Below, piece after piece: positions 7,777-15,139 of a stretch of DNA of 17,248 nt (its first letter is position 1; each line of letters begins with the position of its first letter). Where the stretch lies: assembly GCA_012841765.1 (NCBI GenBank), contig DUUA01000113.1:1-17248 (forward strand). The letters run 5' to 3'. The notes below the pieces were generated by a model. The model saw nothing but the letters and a program-made list of their open reading frames with translations. It did no database searches and had not been told where the DNA came from. The position numbers and the translations under genes are program-made. The DNA comes from Acholeplasmataceae bacterium (GTDB lineage: Bacteria; Bacillota_I; Bacilli_A; ML615J-28; CAG-698).

Positions 7777-8412
7777 ATGAATCAAAAAAACTATCAAGAG
7801 TTTCTTGAATTACTAAACCAAGAAAAAAAAGATGAATGTGTTATATATATTATGGAACTCTTTGAAAAAGGAGCTTTAATTAAGGATATTTATGAAAACT
7901 ATATAATTCCATCTCTTGCTGAATATGAATGTGATTCTAATGTTGAAGAAATTTGTATTTGGAGAGAACATACTAGAACTTCAATTATTAGAACTATTTT
8001 AGAAGCGTCATACCCATATTTAATTAAACAAAAAAAAGAAGCAATAAACAAATCTATTATAGTAGCTTGCCCACAATTAGAATATCATGAGATAGGAGCA
8101 ATTATAATAACAAATTATTTTATTTTAGAAGGTTTTGATGCTAAATATATTGGTGCTAATACTCCAAGCGAACAAATAATTTCAGCTTTAAAAATTTTAA
8201 ATCCGGATTATTTAGCTTTAAGCATTACAAATTATTATAATGTGTTTGCTACCAAAAAACTTATCGAAAATATTAAAAATGATAATATAAATGTAAAAAT
8301 AATAATTGGTGGACAGGCAACAAAAAAAGCTTGTACAATATCTCAACTTAACTACGACTTAATATTACAATCACATGAAGATATTATTGAATTTAAGGAG
8401 GGATTAAAGTGA
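7777..8412 (+). CDS. Stand-alone cobalamin-binding protein, CarH sensor-like, without DNA-binding domain
   Basis: A 211-residue soluble protein. Residues 1-85 look like a helical B12-binding_2 cap, containing Trp62 and the EH pair at 64-65 (WREHTRTSIIRTILEA). EH at the start of such a helix is typical of the B12-sensing part of CarH/LitR-type photoreceptors. Residues 92-210 are a Rossmann-type B12-binding domain. Its motif is EYHEIG at 102-107 (usual form DxHxxG, with the cobalt-ligand His104 kept and Asp changed to Glu), then LALSIT at 146-151 and IIGGQA at 176-181, the S-x-L and GG loop equivalents. No MerR or other DNA-binding domain is present. It heads an operon with an ABC exporter-like pair, overlapping the permease start by 4 bp (GTGA). 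A cobalamin- or light-responsive role is inferred; a corrinoid carrier protein is the alternative. Confidence 0.75.
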   Translation: MNQKNYQEFLELLNQEKKDECVIYIMELFEKGALIKDIYENYIIPSLAEYECDSNVEEICIWREHTRTSIIRTILEASYPYLIKQKKEAINKSIIVACPQLEYHEIGAIIITNYFILEGFDAKYIGANTPSEQIISALKILNPDYLALSITNYYNVFATKKLIENIKNDNINVKIIIGGQATKKACTISQLNYDLILQSHEDIIEFKEGLK

Positions 8413-9551
8413 AATTAGCTTTTCAAATAGCAAAAAGATTTCTTCTTGCATCAAAAAAGCAAACTTTAGTAATTATTTTAGGAATTGCTATCGGTGTTTC
8501 TGTACAAGTTTTTATAGGTGCTTTAATATCTGGTTTGCAACAATCACTAGTAAATACCACTATAGGTTCCAGATCACAAATCACAATTAGTCTAGATGAT
8601 GAATATATTAGCGAATACCAAAACTTAACAACAACTATTAAAGATTCAAGTAATAACATTAAAGTAATTAGTCCAACAATTACAACTAATGGTTCATTAA
8701 CCAACATTGATAAAACTGAAAGTATAATTTTAAGAGGTTTTGAGTTTTCTACAGCTGATGAAATTTATAAATTTAATCAAAAGAAAACAGAAAATAGTTT
8801 ACTACCAACTGCAATGAATGAAATTGCCTTAGGTATTAATTTAAAAGAAAAACTAGCAATTGATATAGGTGATAATATCGAGTTTTTCTCACCAGTTTAT
8901 GGAAGTCAAACATTTAGAGTCGTTGGATTTTTTGATTTTGAAGTAAGTGAAATAAACAACACTTGGATTATTTCCACAATCCCAACTGTTCAAAATATTT
9001 TAGGTAAAGGCAATGTCGTTAGTAATATTGAAATGCAACTATATAAAGTTTTTGATGCTGAAGATATTACTAAAACAGAAATACACAAAGCTATTAGTGA
9101 TGATTATAAAAGCATAACTTGGATTAGTGAAAACAAAGCTTTATTATCTGGATTACAAGGACAAAGCACATCTTCCTTAATGATTCAAATCTTTGTTATC
9201 GTTTCTGTTGTTCTTGGTATTTCTTCTACTCTTGCAATTTCAGTATTACAAAAATCAAAACAATTAGGAATTTTGAAAGCCATGGGCATTCAAAATACTG
9301 ATGCCAGCTTCATTTTCTTATTTCAAGGAATGTTATTAGGAGTATTTGGCGCCATCTTAGGAATTTTATTAGGGGTTGGATTATTATTTGCATTCACAAC
9401 TTTTAGTGGTTCAGATATACCTATAAGCATTAACTTTGGCTTTTTAATGCTTTCAGCAGGAATAGCAATTGCTGCTTCAACAATTGCATCTTTAAGCCCA
9501 GCTATAAAATCGTCTAAACTAACTGTAATGGAGGTAATTCGCAATGGCTAA
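8409..9551 (+). CDS. FtsX/MacB/LolC-type ABC transporter permease
   Basis: A 380-residue membrane subunit with the four-helix FtsX-family topology. TM1 is at about 19-42, a large extracytoplasmic domain at about 43-255, TM2 at 257-280, TM3 at 300-330 and TM4 at 342-364. The cytoplasmic coupling segment QKSKQLGILKAMG (281-293) and the C-terminal block LSPAIKSSKLTVMEVIRNG are typical of the family. It probably works as a dimer with the downstream ATPase in mechanotransmission or lipid/peptide export rather than as a classical pore; the substrate is unknown. The GTG start is preferred because AAGGAGG lies 6 nt upstream and it overlaps the previous stop. The 3' end overlaps the ATPase start by 8 bp. 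Confidence 0.88.
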   Translation: MKLAFQIAKRFLLASKKQTLVIILGIAIGVSVQVFIGALISGLQQSLVNTTIGSRSQITISLDDEYISEYQNLTTTIKDSSNNIKVISPTITTNGSLTNIDKTESIILRGFEFSTADEIYKFNQKKTENSLLPTAMNEIALGINLKEKLAIDIGDNIEFFSPVYGSQTFRVVGFFDFEVSEINNTWIISTIPTVQNILGKGNVVSNIEMQLYKVFDAEDITKTEIHKAISDDYKSITWISENKALLSGLQGQSTSSLMIQIFVIVSVVLGISSTLAISVLQKSKQLGILKAMGIQNTDASFIFLFQGMLLGVFGAILGILLGVGLLFAFTTFSGSDIPISINFGFLMLSAGIAIAASTIASLSPAIKSSKLTVMEVIRNG

Positions 9552-10236
9552 TATTTTAAGCTTGAAAAAAGTTTGTAAAACATATGGCGAAAAAACTAAA
9601 AACCCAACGCAAGTGTTATTTGATATAGATCTAGATTTTAAAGAAAGTTCTTTTAATTCTATCATTGGACAATCTGGTTCAGGTAAATCTACTCTATTAA
9701 ACTTAATCGGTTCTCTAGATAGACCAACAACTGGTGACATTTTATTTAACGGTCTTTCATTATCTAAATTAGACAACAAAGATTTAGCAATTTTTAGAAA
9801 TCAATCTATTGGTTTTATCTTTCAATTTCATTATTTATTACCAGAATTTACTGCTTTAGAAAATGTTTTAATGCCGTATAGAATATCAAAAGAACCAATT
9901 ACCGAAGAAATAACTAATCGCGCCAAAGAACTATTAGATATTGTTGATTTAGGTCCTTTTAAAAATAAACTATCAACTAATCTTTCTGGAGGTCAACAAC
10001 AAAGAGTAGCAATTGCACGAAGTTTAATTAATAATCCTAGTATTGTTTTAGCAGATGAACCAACAGGTAATCTAGATAGCGATACAACAGAAAAAGTTTA
10101 TGAGTTATTAAGAGAAATAAACAAAAAATTTAAAACTACTTTTATAATAATCACTCATGACAGGACAGTTGCTGAAAAAACAGATCGTATTATAGAACTT
10201 AAAGATGGAAAAGTGTATTTAGATATAACTAAGTAA
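9544..10236 (+). CDS. LolD/MacB-type ABC transporter ATPase
   Basis: The 230-residue ATPase partners with the upstream FtsX-like permease. Motifs: Walker A GQSGSGKST at 42-50, Q-loop Gln94, signature LSGGQQQRVAIA at 147-158, Walker B IVLADE at 167-172, the family-typical TGNLD D-loop, and switch His205. The DEPTGNLD wording marks the LolD/MacB/FtsE group. GGAGGT inside the end of the permease gene serves as ribosome site, so the two subunits are translationally linked. It is the last gene of the operon, before a strong terminator. Confidence 0.92.
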   Translation: MANILSLKKVCKTYGEKTKNPTQVLFDIDLDFKESSFNSIIGQSGSGKSTLLNLIGSLDRPTTGDILFNGLSLSKLDNKDLAIFRNQSIGFIFQFHYLLPEFTALENVLMPYRISKEPITEEITNRAKELLDIVDLGPFKNKLSTNLSGGQQQRVAIARSLINNPSIVLADEPTGNLDSDTTEKVYELLREINKKFKTTFIIITHDRTVAEKTDRIIELKDGKVYLDITK

Positions 10237-10245
10237 AAATTAACA

Positions 10246-10294
10246 AAACCAAACAAATCAGGTACAAACTGATAATTGCTTGGTTTTTTCTTTT
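10246..10294 (+). terminator. Intrinsic terminator of the cobalamin-protein/ABC operon
   Basis: Arms AAACCAAACAA (10246-10256) and TTGCTTGGTTT (10276-10286) pair with one mismatch and run into a T-rich tail. An inner ATCAG / CTGAT stem extends the hairpin. It lies 10 bp after the stop codon. Confidence 0.88.
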
Positions 10295-10633
10295 AATCTA
10301 TTTTGTGTTTATAAATATTTGTTTTTAGCTTTTATGAAACTATATAGACCTGTTTAATATCTTTTTTACTGCCCAGCATTTAGACGGAGATTTTCTTTCG
10401 TTGCAATAACGCAACTAATAACAAATACTTATCCTTCTTATTGCTAATTATGGTGTTATTTATAAGTTTACTTGTGGAATGACTATGACGAATTTAGTAT
10501 GGCACTAAAGCATAGATTGCTTATTTAATAACACGTTAACTTAAATATTAAAAAATATTGAGATTTCTTTCTAACTTTATTTTTATTAAGAGTAAATAAG
10601 TGTTTTGAATATTCATAATTACTACCCCACACT
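10295..10633. other. Gene-free stretch with possible structured segment
   Basis: No convincing reading frame, tRNA or known RNA family is recognised. A small hairpin GTTGC-N6-GCAAC lies at 10400-10415, and a larger set of nested complementary arms at 10453-10534. Confidence 0.5.
10453..10534. ncRNA. Candidate structured element (nested complementary arms)
   Basis: Three arm pairs are correctly nested. GTGTTATT with AATAACAC, extended by ATAAG/CTTAT, forms the outer stem (10453-10466 with 10520-10534). CTATG (10483-10487) pairs with CATAG (10511-10515), and TTTAGT (10493-10498) with ACTAAA (10504-10509). No promoter or U-tract is clear and strand is undecided. It may be a small RNA, a degenerate mobile-element end, or chance in AT-rich DNA. 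Confidence 0.25.
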
Positions 10634-10658
10634 TAAAAAAGGACCATAAAGGTCCTTT
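10634..10658 (-). terminator. Intrinsic terminator of the aldolase gene
   Basis: A perfect 8-bp stem AAAGGACC / GGTCCTTT with a 5-nt loop is followed by T residues on the minus strand, 20 bp after the aldolase stop. Confidence 0.88.
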
Positions 10659-10677
10659 AATAGATTCAAATAATTAA

Positions 10678-11565
10678 TTATGTAAGTGAAGCTTTATAAA
10701 TATCATCAATTGATTTTTCAATTGTTGCATTAAATTCTTCATCACTTTGTTCATAACTAAGCCCTTCAGCAAGGGCCCGTGAGAAACTTGCTACTAAACC
10801 TTTATTTTGAGCTAAAAGATCATTAGCATGTTCACGTGTATATCCACCACTTAAAGCAACTACGCGAACAACATGTGAATCTTTCATTAATCCAGCATAT
10901 AAATCCACAACAGTTGGTATTGTTAATTTCAACATAATTTTATCGTCTTTACCTAATAAAGCAATTTGCTTTTTTAGTTCTTCAAGAAGTATTGCTTCTG
11001 CTTCAACTTTATCAGCAATTTTAATATCAACTTCTGGTTCAATAATTGGAACTAAACCGGCAGAAATAATTTGTTTACCAACTTCAAATTGTTGAGCAAC
11101 AATTTTAGCAATACCAACTTTATTTGCTGATTTAATAACTGAGCGCATTTTTGTACCAAAGATGTGACGCTCATTAGCTCGTGCTAATAATGAGTCTAAT
11201 TTAGGCATTGGTTTCATCAACTGAACACCGTCAACAAGTACATCTAAACCTTTATCAATTTTAAGAAATGGAACGACGCCTTTAACATCCCAAAGGAAGT
11301 CAGCGGTAAATTTGCCATCAATTTTTCTATCCATTGTATTTTCAAATAAAATTGCACCAAGAATCTTCTCTTTATTAAATGCTGGTGCCTTAATAATTCG
11401 TGTTCTCATTTCATGCACTTTGATATACATTTCATCTTCATTACTATATGCGTCTTTAGTAACTCCATAAGCTAATAGGGCTTTTGGAGTACTTCCACCA
11501 CTTTGATCAAGTGCAGCGATAAATCCTTTGTCATTTTGAACTTTGTTAAATTGTACATTATTCAT
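10678..11565 (-). CDS. fda: Class I fructose-1,6-bisphosphate aldolase
   Basis: This cytosolic glycolytic enzyme reversibly cleaves fructose-1,6-bisphosphate to dihydroxyacetone phosphate and glyceraldehyde-3-phosphate through a Schiff base. The 295 residues follow the Staphylococcus-type class I enzyme along their whole length. Landmarks are [18 protein letters not shown] at 13-30, NEDEM at 42-46, MRTR at 53-56, [11 protein letters not shown] at 132-142, [11 protein letters not shown] at 171-181 and MLKLTIPT at 211-218. Lys213 is the probable Schiff-base lysine. The downstream [11 protein letters not shown] and [10 protein letters not shown] segments are the phosphate-binding region. The start has an AAGGGG site. 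It is a single-gene unit with promoter and terminator. Confidence 0.96.
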   Translation of the reverse strand: MNNVQFNKVQNDKGFIAALDQSGGSTPKALLAYGVTKDAYSNEDEMYIKVHEMRTRIIKAPAFNKEKILGAILFENTMDRKIDGKFTADFLWDVKGVVPFLKIDKGLDVLVDGVQLMKPMPKLDSLLARANERHIFGTKMRSVIKSANKVGIAKIVAQQFEVGKQIISAGLVPIIEPEVDIKIADKVEAEAILLEELKKQIALLGKDDKIMLKLTIPTVVDLYAGLMKDSHVVRVVALSGGYTREHANDLLAQNKGLVASFSRALAEGLSYEQSDEEFNATIEKSIDDIYKASLT

Positions 11566-11591
11566 AATTTACACCCCTTCTTTACACATTT

Positions 11592-11620
11592 ATTATACCA
11601 TTTCAAACAGTAAAGATAAA
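11592..11620 (-). promoter_or_regulatory. Promoter of the aldolase gene
   Basis: On the minus strand TTTATC, a 17-bp spacer and a perfect TATAAT lie about 30 bp before the start codon. The -35 box is weak. Confidence 0.65.
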
Positions 11621-11846
11621 CTAAATAACTCAATTTGCCTATTTCTCTTTTTTTCCATCTATAAAATCTAGCTCGGTTACGCTAAGTTAGTCAGAAATAG
11701 AATTAGCTATCCTTTACTTCTTATAATAGACACAAAATATTGATTCTTTCCAAATGTGCACCATTTTCTATTTTTCATACCCAAAGAATAGTACCAATGT
11801 TTCTTTAGTTAATGGTTACCTTTCACAATAGCAGTGTCCCTTATTT

Positions 11847-12107
11847 CTAAATATCCTTTCTATGACCAAAGTCACTCAGTAAAATAATAAGTCTGTATTC
11901 TTAAATATTTACCAAAATTCGATAGTTGCCTACACGATATCTCCAGATATCTTTCTTGTCATATAATAGTTCTTTACCATGAACCCTAGGATTACCAGCA
12001 CCTTCTAGATGTTTTTTAATCCAAGCCAATAGCATTCTCGCTATTGACTGATTCAATTGTTTTAAATTTTCTAATGCTTTTTTACTAATCTCTACTTTAT
12101 ACATCAT
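11847..12107 (-). pseudogene. RelE/ParE-superfamily toxin gene interrupted by two nonsense codons
   Basis: The uninterrupted part (11901-12107) encodes 68 residues with RelE-family features: YKVEISKKALENLKQL, a KHLEG...NPRVHGK segment and the WRYRVGNYRILVNI strand. It stops at TAA (11901-11903), where homologues run on for about 19 residues. Reading through in the same frame gives EYRLIILLSDFGHRKDI, then TAG (11847-11849), then Lys and TAA. This is the expected C-terminal strand and GHRxxxY motif, with the catalytic-type tyrosine turned into a stop. No frameshift is needed, so two point nonsense changes are the simplest explanation. The ATG follows the antitoxin TAA directly. The shortened product lacks the RNA-cleaving C terminus and is probably inactive; it may still bind the antitoxin. 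Confidence 0.85.
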
Positions 12108-12326
12108 TTATAATTCCAAGATTTTCCTAGCTTCTTTAAGCGTGTAAGTCTTCGGATTAGATGCATGCTCTTTATTCGATTCCTCATACAAAAAGATGTC
12201 GAACTCATTTTCTATTTTAGATAGAATTGCTTGACGCATAACTTCTGAAACAGTTGTCCCATTAAGTTCTGCGTACTTTCTGATTAATTTCGATTCTTTG
12301 CCACTTAGTCTTATAGAAATACTCAT
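12108..12326 (-). CDS. RelB-like ribbon-helix-helix antitoxin
   Basis: A 72-residue antitoxin. The N-terminal half (MSISIRLSGKESKLIRKYAE and on to about residue 40) is a ribbon-helix-helix DNA-binding domain. The C-terminal part with PKTYTLKEARKIL resembles the toxin-wrapping tail of RelB/DUF6290 proteins. I choose ATG 12324-12326 because AGGAGGT (12333-12339) lies 6 nt ahead of it; the longer frame upstream would contain that site. It is directly followed by the toxin ATG (TAAATG). It looks intact although the toxin is broken, so it may persist as a regulator or a defence against related toxins. Confidence 0.85.
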   Translation of the reverse strand: MSISIRLSGKESKLIRKYAELNGTTVSEVMRQAILSKIENEFDIFLYEESNKEHASNPKTYTLKEARKILEL

Positions 12327-12349
12327 ACCATCACCTCCTGTAATACATT

Positions 12350-12363
12350 GTGACACATATCAC
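12350..12363. promoter_or_regulatory. Palindrome upstream of the antitoxin gene (possible operator)
   Basis: GTGA-N6-TCAC lies 24 bp ahead of the antitoxin start. Ribbon-helix-helix antitoxins usually repress their own operon through such sites. No convincing promoter boxes could be paired with it. Confidence 0.35.
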
Positions 12364-12437
12364 TGTTTTATAAAATACGTTTTATTACAAATGCCCAATG
12401 AAAAAACGATCAACCTTTGCAGAACATATGAAAATTG

Positions 12438-12566
12438 GCAGATAGGAGAAATTTTCCCAATCTGCAATAAAAAAGGCCTGATACTTTTGTATCAAACCAT
12501 TAATTCTTTTATGTATGATGTCACCTATTTTAATACAAATTAGCACCCTATGATTATTTTAGCACC
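12438..12566. repeat. Dispersed repeat element, copy 1 (left part missing)
   Basis: This shares with the copies at 14115-14305 and 16860-17194 a hairpin (GCAGAT / ATCTGC arms at 12438-12443 and 12460-12465), a terminator hairpin, then a conserved block ATGTATGATGT.ACCTATTTTA and AATTAGCACCC. Two TTAGCACC motifs lie 19 bp apart (starting at 12540 and 12559). The ATCGTGTAAA motifs seen in the other copies are absent. It fills the gap between the antitoxin gene and the first AlbA_2 gene. Confidence 0.8.
12469..12498 (-). terminator. Terminator inside repeat copy 1
   Basis: On the minus strand GGTTTGATAC and GTATCAGGCC pair over 10 bp (two G-U pairs) with a 4-nt loop, followed by TTTTTT. Placed to end the first AlbA_2 gene transcript. 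Confidence 0.75.
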
Positions 12567-12652
12567 CCATTAAAAACCTAGATACGAATATTTGTGAAAG
12601 TGCTAATGTCTCACTATTTTGTAATTTCAAGCCGTTATGTAGTCGACTATAT

Positions 12653-13936
12653 TTATCTGTTTTTTATGTAACCTACATTTTTCCCAATTCCAACGGACTT
12701 TACTAAACCATCTGCTATTAATTTGTTCAGCAACTCTACAGCTTTTGTTTTATTAACCTTTAGCAAACTTTCTACATCTTGTCTAGTTATTTCAACTTTA
12801 ATATCCAATAAGTTCAGTACTCTTATTTCTTCATTCATGTCAATATCATTAAATAAAATATTAGGTAATATGACTTTTATGAATGTGTCTTTTATAACAA
12901 AAGCAGGCTTTTTATCATAACCAAAATAGGCATCATTCATCCTTCTTATACCAGTTCCAAATTTTTCAATAATACCTAAAATGTAAAATATTTGTGATAT
13001 GATCGGGTTTCTTGGAATTGATAGATTATCATGCAAATAATTCTCTTTTGTTACACCATTAGGAAGCCCACCCGGAGATATAATCTCAATTCTATTGTTG
13101 TACATTTCAATTTTAATGTTAGATGAAACTAAGTAATTTCTATGTGCAATAGCATTAGCTATTGCTTCCCTATAGGCTTCATAAGGTATTGTCTGTTTTT
13201 TTATCCTTTGAATACCTTCAACTTTTTCAATCTCAGGATAATGTTTTATAAACATCTCTATAGCACTATTATATTGCGATAGTATTGATTTTCCGGTAAC
13301 AGTTCTTCTATCAATGAATTCAGAAATCGAATGACCAAAACGTACCATATCTATCCCCAAAGTCATATTTTTATTTTCATCAGCAATCAATTGAGCTGCA
13401 ATGTTATATTTACTATTTGTGAATAACCCCAAAGTTATTAAAATATCTTTATTAAAGTTGGAAACTGGTCTAACATCATTCAATTTCTTCTCTAAAACGG
13501 TGAACTGTAAATTGTCTTCATCAATCTCTAATTGATCATATGAAATGTTTTTGCCTTTTAAGGATAATTCTATCAAGGATGATTGATCAACCGGAATCGT
13601 AGATGTATCATTTCTTTGATATGCAACCCCTTTATACATATAAGGTTTATTAATTCCTGGATAAACAATAATTTCTAATAAATTCTTTTCTTCAATACTT
13701 AAGACTTTTATATCATATCGAGGTCTTGGTGTAATTGAATCGTTTATCTTGTTTTCAATTTTCAGTTTAAAACTTACACAATCATTTAAATTAATCAGTT
13801 CTTTGTTCGTTTCATCAATGCCTATAACAATTTGGCCACCATCGTAATTAGCAAAAGCTGAAACAGTCTTTAAGATGGTGTCGGTATATTCCTTTTTTAA
13901 TTCTCTTTGTCTAGACTCACTAAAAATTATATCCAT
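12653..13936 (-). CDS. AlbA_2/HATPase_c_4 DNA-binding regulator (first paralogue)
   Basis: A 427-residue protein of the COG2865 type. Residues 1-125 form an AlbA_2 (Schlafen-like) domain, with ELKKE at 12-16 and FANYDGGQIVIGI at 28-40. Residues 245-358 form a GHKL-like HATPase_c_4 domain: EAIANAIAHRNY at 257-268, ISPGGLPNG at 286-294 and FGTGIRRM at 326-333. Residues 368-427 look like a winged helix (RQDVESLLKVNKTKAVELLNKL). Such proteins are predicted transcriptional regulators, usually of unknown target. The start is set at ATG 13934-13936 because AAGGA lies 9 nt upstream; two earlier in-frame ATGs precede or overlap that site. A paralogue lies at 15388-16656. The promoter contains an inverted repeat shared with that paralogue. 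Confidence 0.88.
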   Translation of the reverse strand: MDIIFSESRQRELKKEYTDTILKTVSAFANYDGGQIVIGIDETNKELINLNDCVSFKLKIENKINDSITPRPRYDIKVLSIEEKNLLEIIVYPGINKPYMYKGVAYQRNDTSTIPVDQSSLIELSLKGKNISYDQLEIDEDNLQFTVLEKKLNDVRPVSNFNKDILITLGLFTNSKYNIAAQLIADENKNMTLGIDMVRFGHSISEFIDRRTVTGKSILSQYNSAIEMFIKHYPEIEKVEGIQRIKKQTIPYEAYREAIANAIAHRNYLVSSNIKIEMYNNRIEIISPGGLPNGVTKENYLHDNLSIPRNPIISQIFYILGIIEKFGTGIRRMNDAYFGYDKKPAFVIKDTFIKVILPNILFNDIDMNEEIRVLNLLDIKVEITRQDVESLLKVNKTKAVELLNKLIADGLVKSVGIGKNVGYIKNR

Positions 13937-13958
13937 ATTCATCCGTCCTTTCATTTAT

Positions 13959-13987
13959 ATGATAGCATATCGATTACTTAATGTCAA
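13959..13987 (-). promoter_or_regulatory. Promoter of the first AlbA_2 gene
   Basis: Perfect TTGACA, a 17-bp spacer and TATCAT lie about 23 bp ahead of the chosen start. It is the closest to consensus at -35 in the window. Confidence 0.8.
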
Positions 13988-14005
13988 CGATATATTTTTA
14001 TTCGT
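13987..14005. promoter_or_regulatory. Inverted repeat ACGAW-N9-ATCGT at the first AlbA_2 promoter
   Basis: On the minus strand ACGAA-N9-ATCGT ends one base inside the -35 box. The same arrangement and spacing occur at the second AlbA_2 promoter (16706-16724), suggesting a common operator. More CG-containing imperfect repeats (CGTTCG, CGGTCG) lie just upstream at 14003-14031. Confidence 0.55.
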
Positions 14006-14114
14006 TCGTTTAATCGGTCGATAATAATTTATTCGTTTACATAATCCCAAAGGGCTGAAATCCACACTGACGGAGATTGGCGGATTTAATAAGATTTAAC
14101 AAAAATAATTTGAA

Positions 14115-14305
14115 ATCGTGTAAAAATTTATTGTGCACATAATAAAATCGTATTTATTGACCCTTAAAAACTGGCCAACTCGACTTCTGGTTTTGAAATA
14201 TAGGGAGAATTGCCCTATCTGCAGAAAAATAAGGTACGATACAATTGTATCAAACCTATGCTTCTTATATGTGTCGCCTAACCTACTTTGATACAATTAA
14301 GCACC
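14115..14305. repeat. Dispersed repeat element, copy 2
   Basis: It begins with one ATCGTGTAAA (14115-14124). About 80 bp later comes a hairpin ATAGGG-N7-CCCTAT (14200-14218), then the terminator hairpin, then the conserved block ending ATACAATTAAGCACC (14291-14305). Spacing from ATCGTGTAAA to the first hairpin matches copy 3 (about 105 bp to the shared TATCTGCA). The right end stops abruptly inside the lipoprotein coding region. No gene is seen here: the frame across it is not conserved in the other copies. Confidence 0.8.
14224..14256 (-). terminator. Terminator inside repeat copy 2
   Basis: On the minus strand GGTTTGATAC / GTATCGTACC pair with one mismatch around an AATT loop, followed by TTATTTTT. 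It sits about 40 bp past the lipoprotein stop and probably ends that transcript. Confidence 0.7.
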
Positions 14306-15139
14306 TTCTGCATTGATGCCATTATTAACAATCTCATATTTAAGAAACATATCATATTCATAATAAATTTTTAACGTCTTATCTTCTATGAATTCACTAT
14401 TAGTTTCAATGAATTTGTATTGTATGTTATCATCTTCTATTATTTCAGTTCCTAATAACTCGATAACTTCTTCTTTTGATAATATGGTTAAATCAAACTC
14501 TTCTAAGAAGATGTTAATCAAAAATCCTTTTGTCTTCAAATTGCTTGTATTTTTAAATATGAAACTTGAAAAAATACCCGAATTAACATGAGCATAATTA
14601 TTATTAGACAATGGCTTATACAATTCTACCGCGATATTATATTTCATTTTTTCTTTATCATTTTCTTGATAGTCTTTATAATAAATAATAACTATAGAAG
14701 AAGCTCCCTTTAAATAATACGTATTATCTGTTTCATTTAACCAAAATGAATTATTATTTGAAAATATAAATTGATAAGTTATCTTGTATTTTGTTTCAGC
14801 TTTAAATTGATCAATTAGGATTGTTTGATTGTTAAAATCATGGATAGCGCTTGTACCAAAAAAAGATTGTAGAATTTCACTAGAATAACCTAATGAGTCA
14901 TAATAGTTATCTACTAAATACTCATAAACACTCATTGCATAATTATCAAATGTATCTTGTTTACCTAGGTACATTGTCGCTTGAGAAACAAAATTTTTAC
15001 TCTTTTTGACAAAATTAGCATCTACGATTGTGGGTAAATCTGTAATATTCATTTTTCTCAGCATAGATTTATTCGAACTACAACCTGTCACTGATAGAAC
15101 CATGAATAAGGATAGTAATACTAAAAAATATTTTTTCAT
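14297..15139 (-). CDS. Lipoprotein of unknown function
   Basis: A 280-residue protein that I do not recognise. Residues 1-19 are a signal peptide with lipobox SVTGC, so Cys20 should be lipidated and the protein exposed on the outer face of the membrane. The mature part is rich in aromatic residues and Asn/Lys/Glu with alternating strand-like segments (TKYKITYQFIF, SIVIIYYKDY, IQYKFIETN, LKIYYEYDMFLKYEIV) and no further membrane segment. The ATG at 15137-15139 has GAGGAA about 9 nt upstream and is preferred over a TTG six bases earlier. It lies between the two AlbA_2 regulators. Its last four residues and stop are encoded by the right end of repeat copy 2, so the original C terminus may have been replaced. 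Confidence 0.8.
   Translation of the reverse strand: MKKYFLVLLSLFMVLSVTGCSSNKSMLRKMNITDLPTIVDANFVKKSKNFVSQATMYLGKQDTFDNYAMSVYEYLVDNYYDSLGYSSEILQSFFGTSAIHDFNNQTILIDQFKAETKYKITYQFIFSNNNSFWLNETDNTYYLKGASSIVIIYYKDYQENDKEKMKYNIAVELYKPLSNNNYAHVNSGIFSSFIFKNTSNLKTKGFLINIFLEEFDLTILSKEEVIELLGTEIIEDDNIQYKFIETNSEFIEDKTLKIYYEYDMFLKYEIVNNGINAEGA

Noticed and set aside
7777..8412. Corrinoid methyltransferase carrier (MtaC/MtbC type)
   Set aside because: Not excluded, but no methyltransferase or activator gene is adjacent, the Asp of DxHxxG is Glu, and the Trp/EH cap resembles the CarH sensor; kept as an alternative only.
10383..10392. GACGGAGATT shared with 14069-14078
   Set aside because: A GC-rich 10-mer repeated in such AT-rich DNA is slightly surprising, but the flanks do not align, so it is not evidence of a shared element.
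11640..11840. Minus-strand fragment with a coding-like stretch (KKHWYYSLGMKN and following)
   Set aside because: Short, with stops on both sides, no ribosome site and no family I recognise; the part near 11841 is already explained as the toxin's lost C terminus in another frame.
12298..12543. Plus-strand 81-residue reading frame over the antitoxin start and repeat copy 1
   Set aside because: It lies antisense to the antitoxin start and through the repeat hairpins; no family resemblance or ribosome site.
12640..12649. Perfect palindrome TAGTCGACTA just after the first AlbA_2 stop codon
   Set aside because: No loop and no U-run, so not a terminator; no second copy in the window to support a binding site.
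14096..14296. Minus-strand 66-residue reading frame across repeat copy 2
   Set aside because: The frame crosses two hairpins and a terminator, has no ribosome site, and is not kept open in repeat copies 1 and 3.
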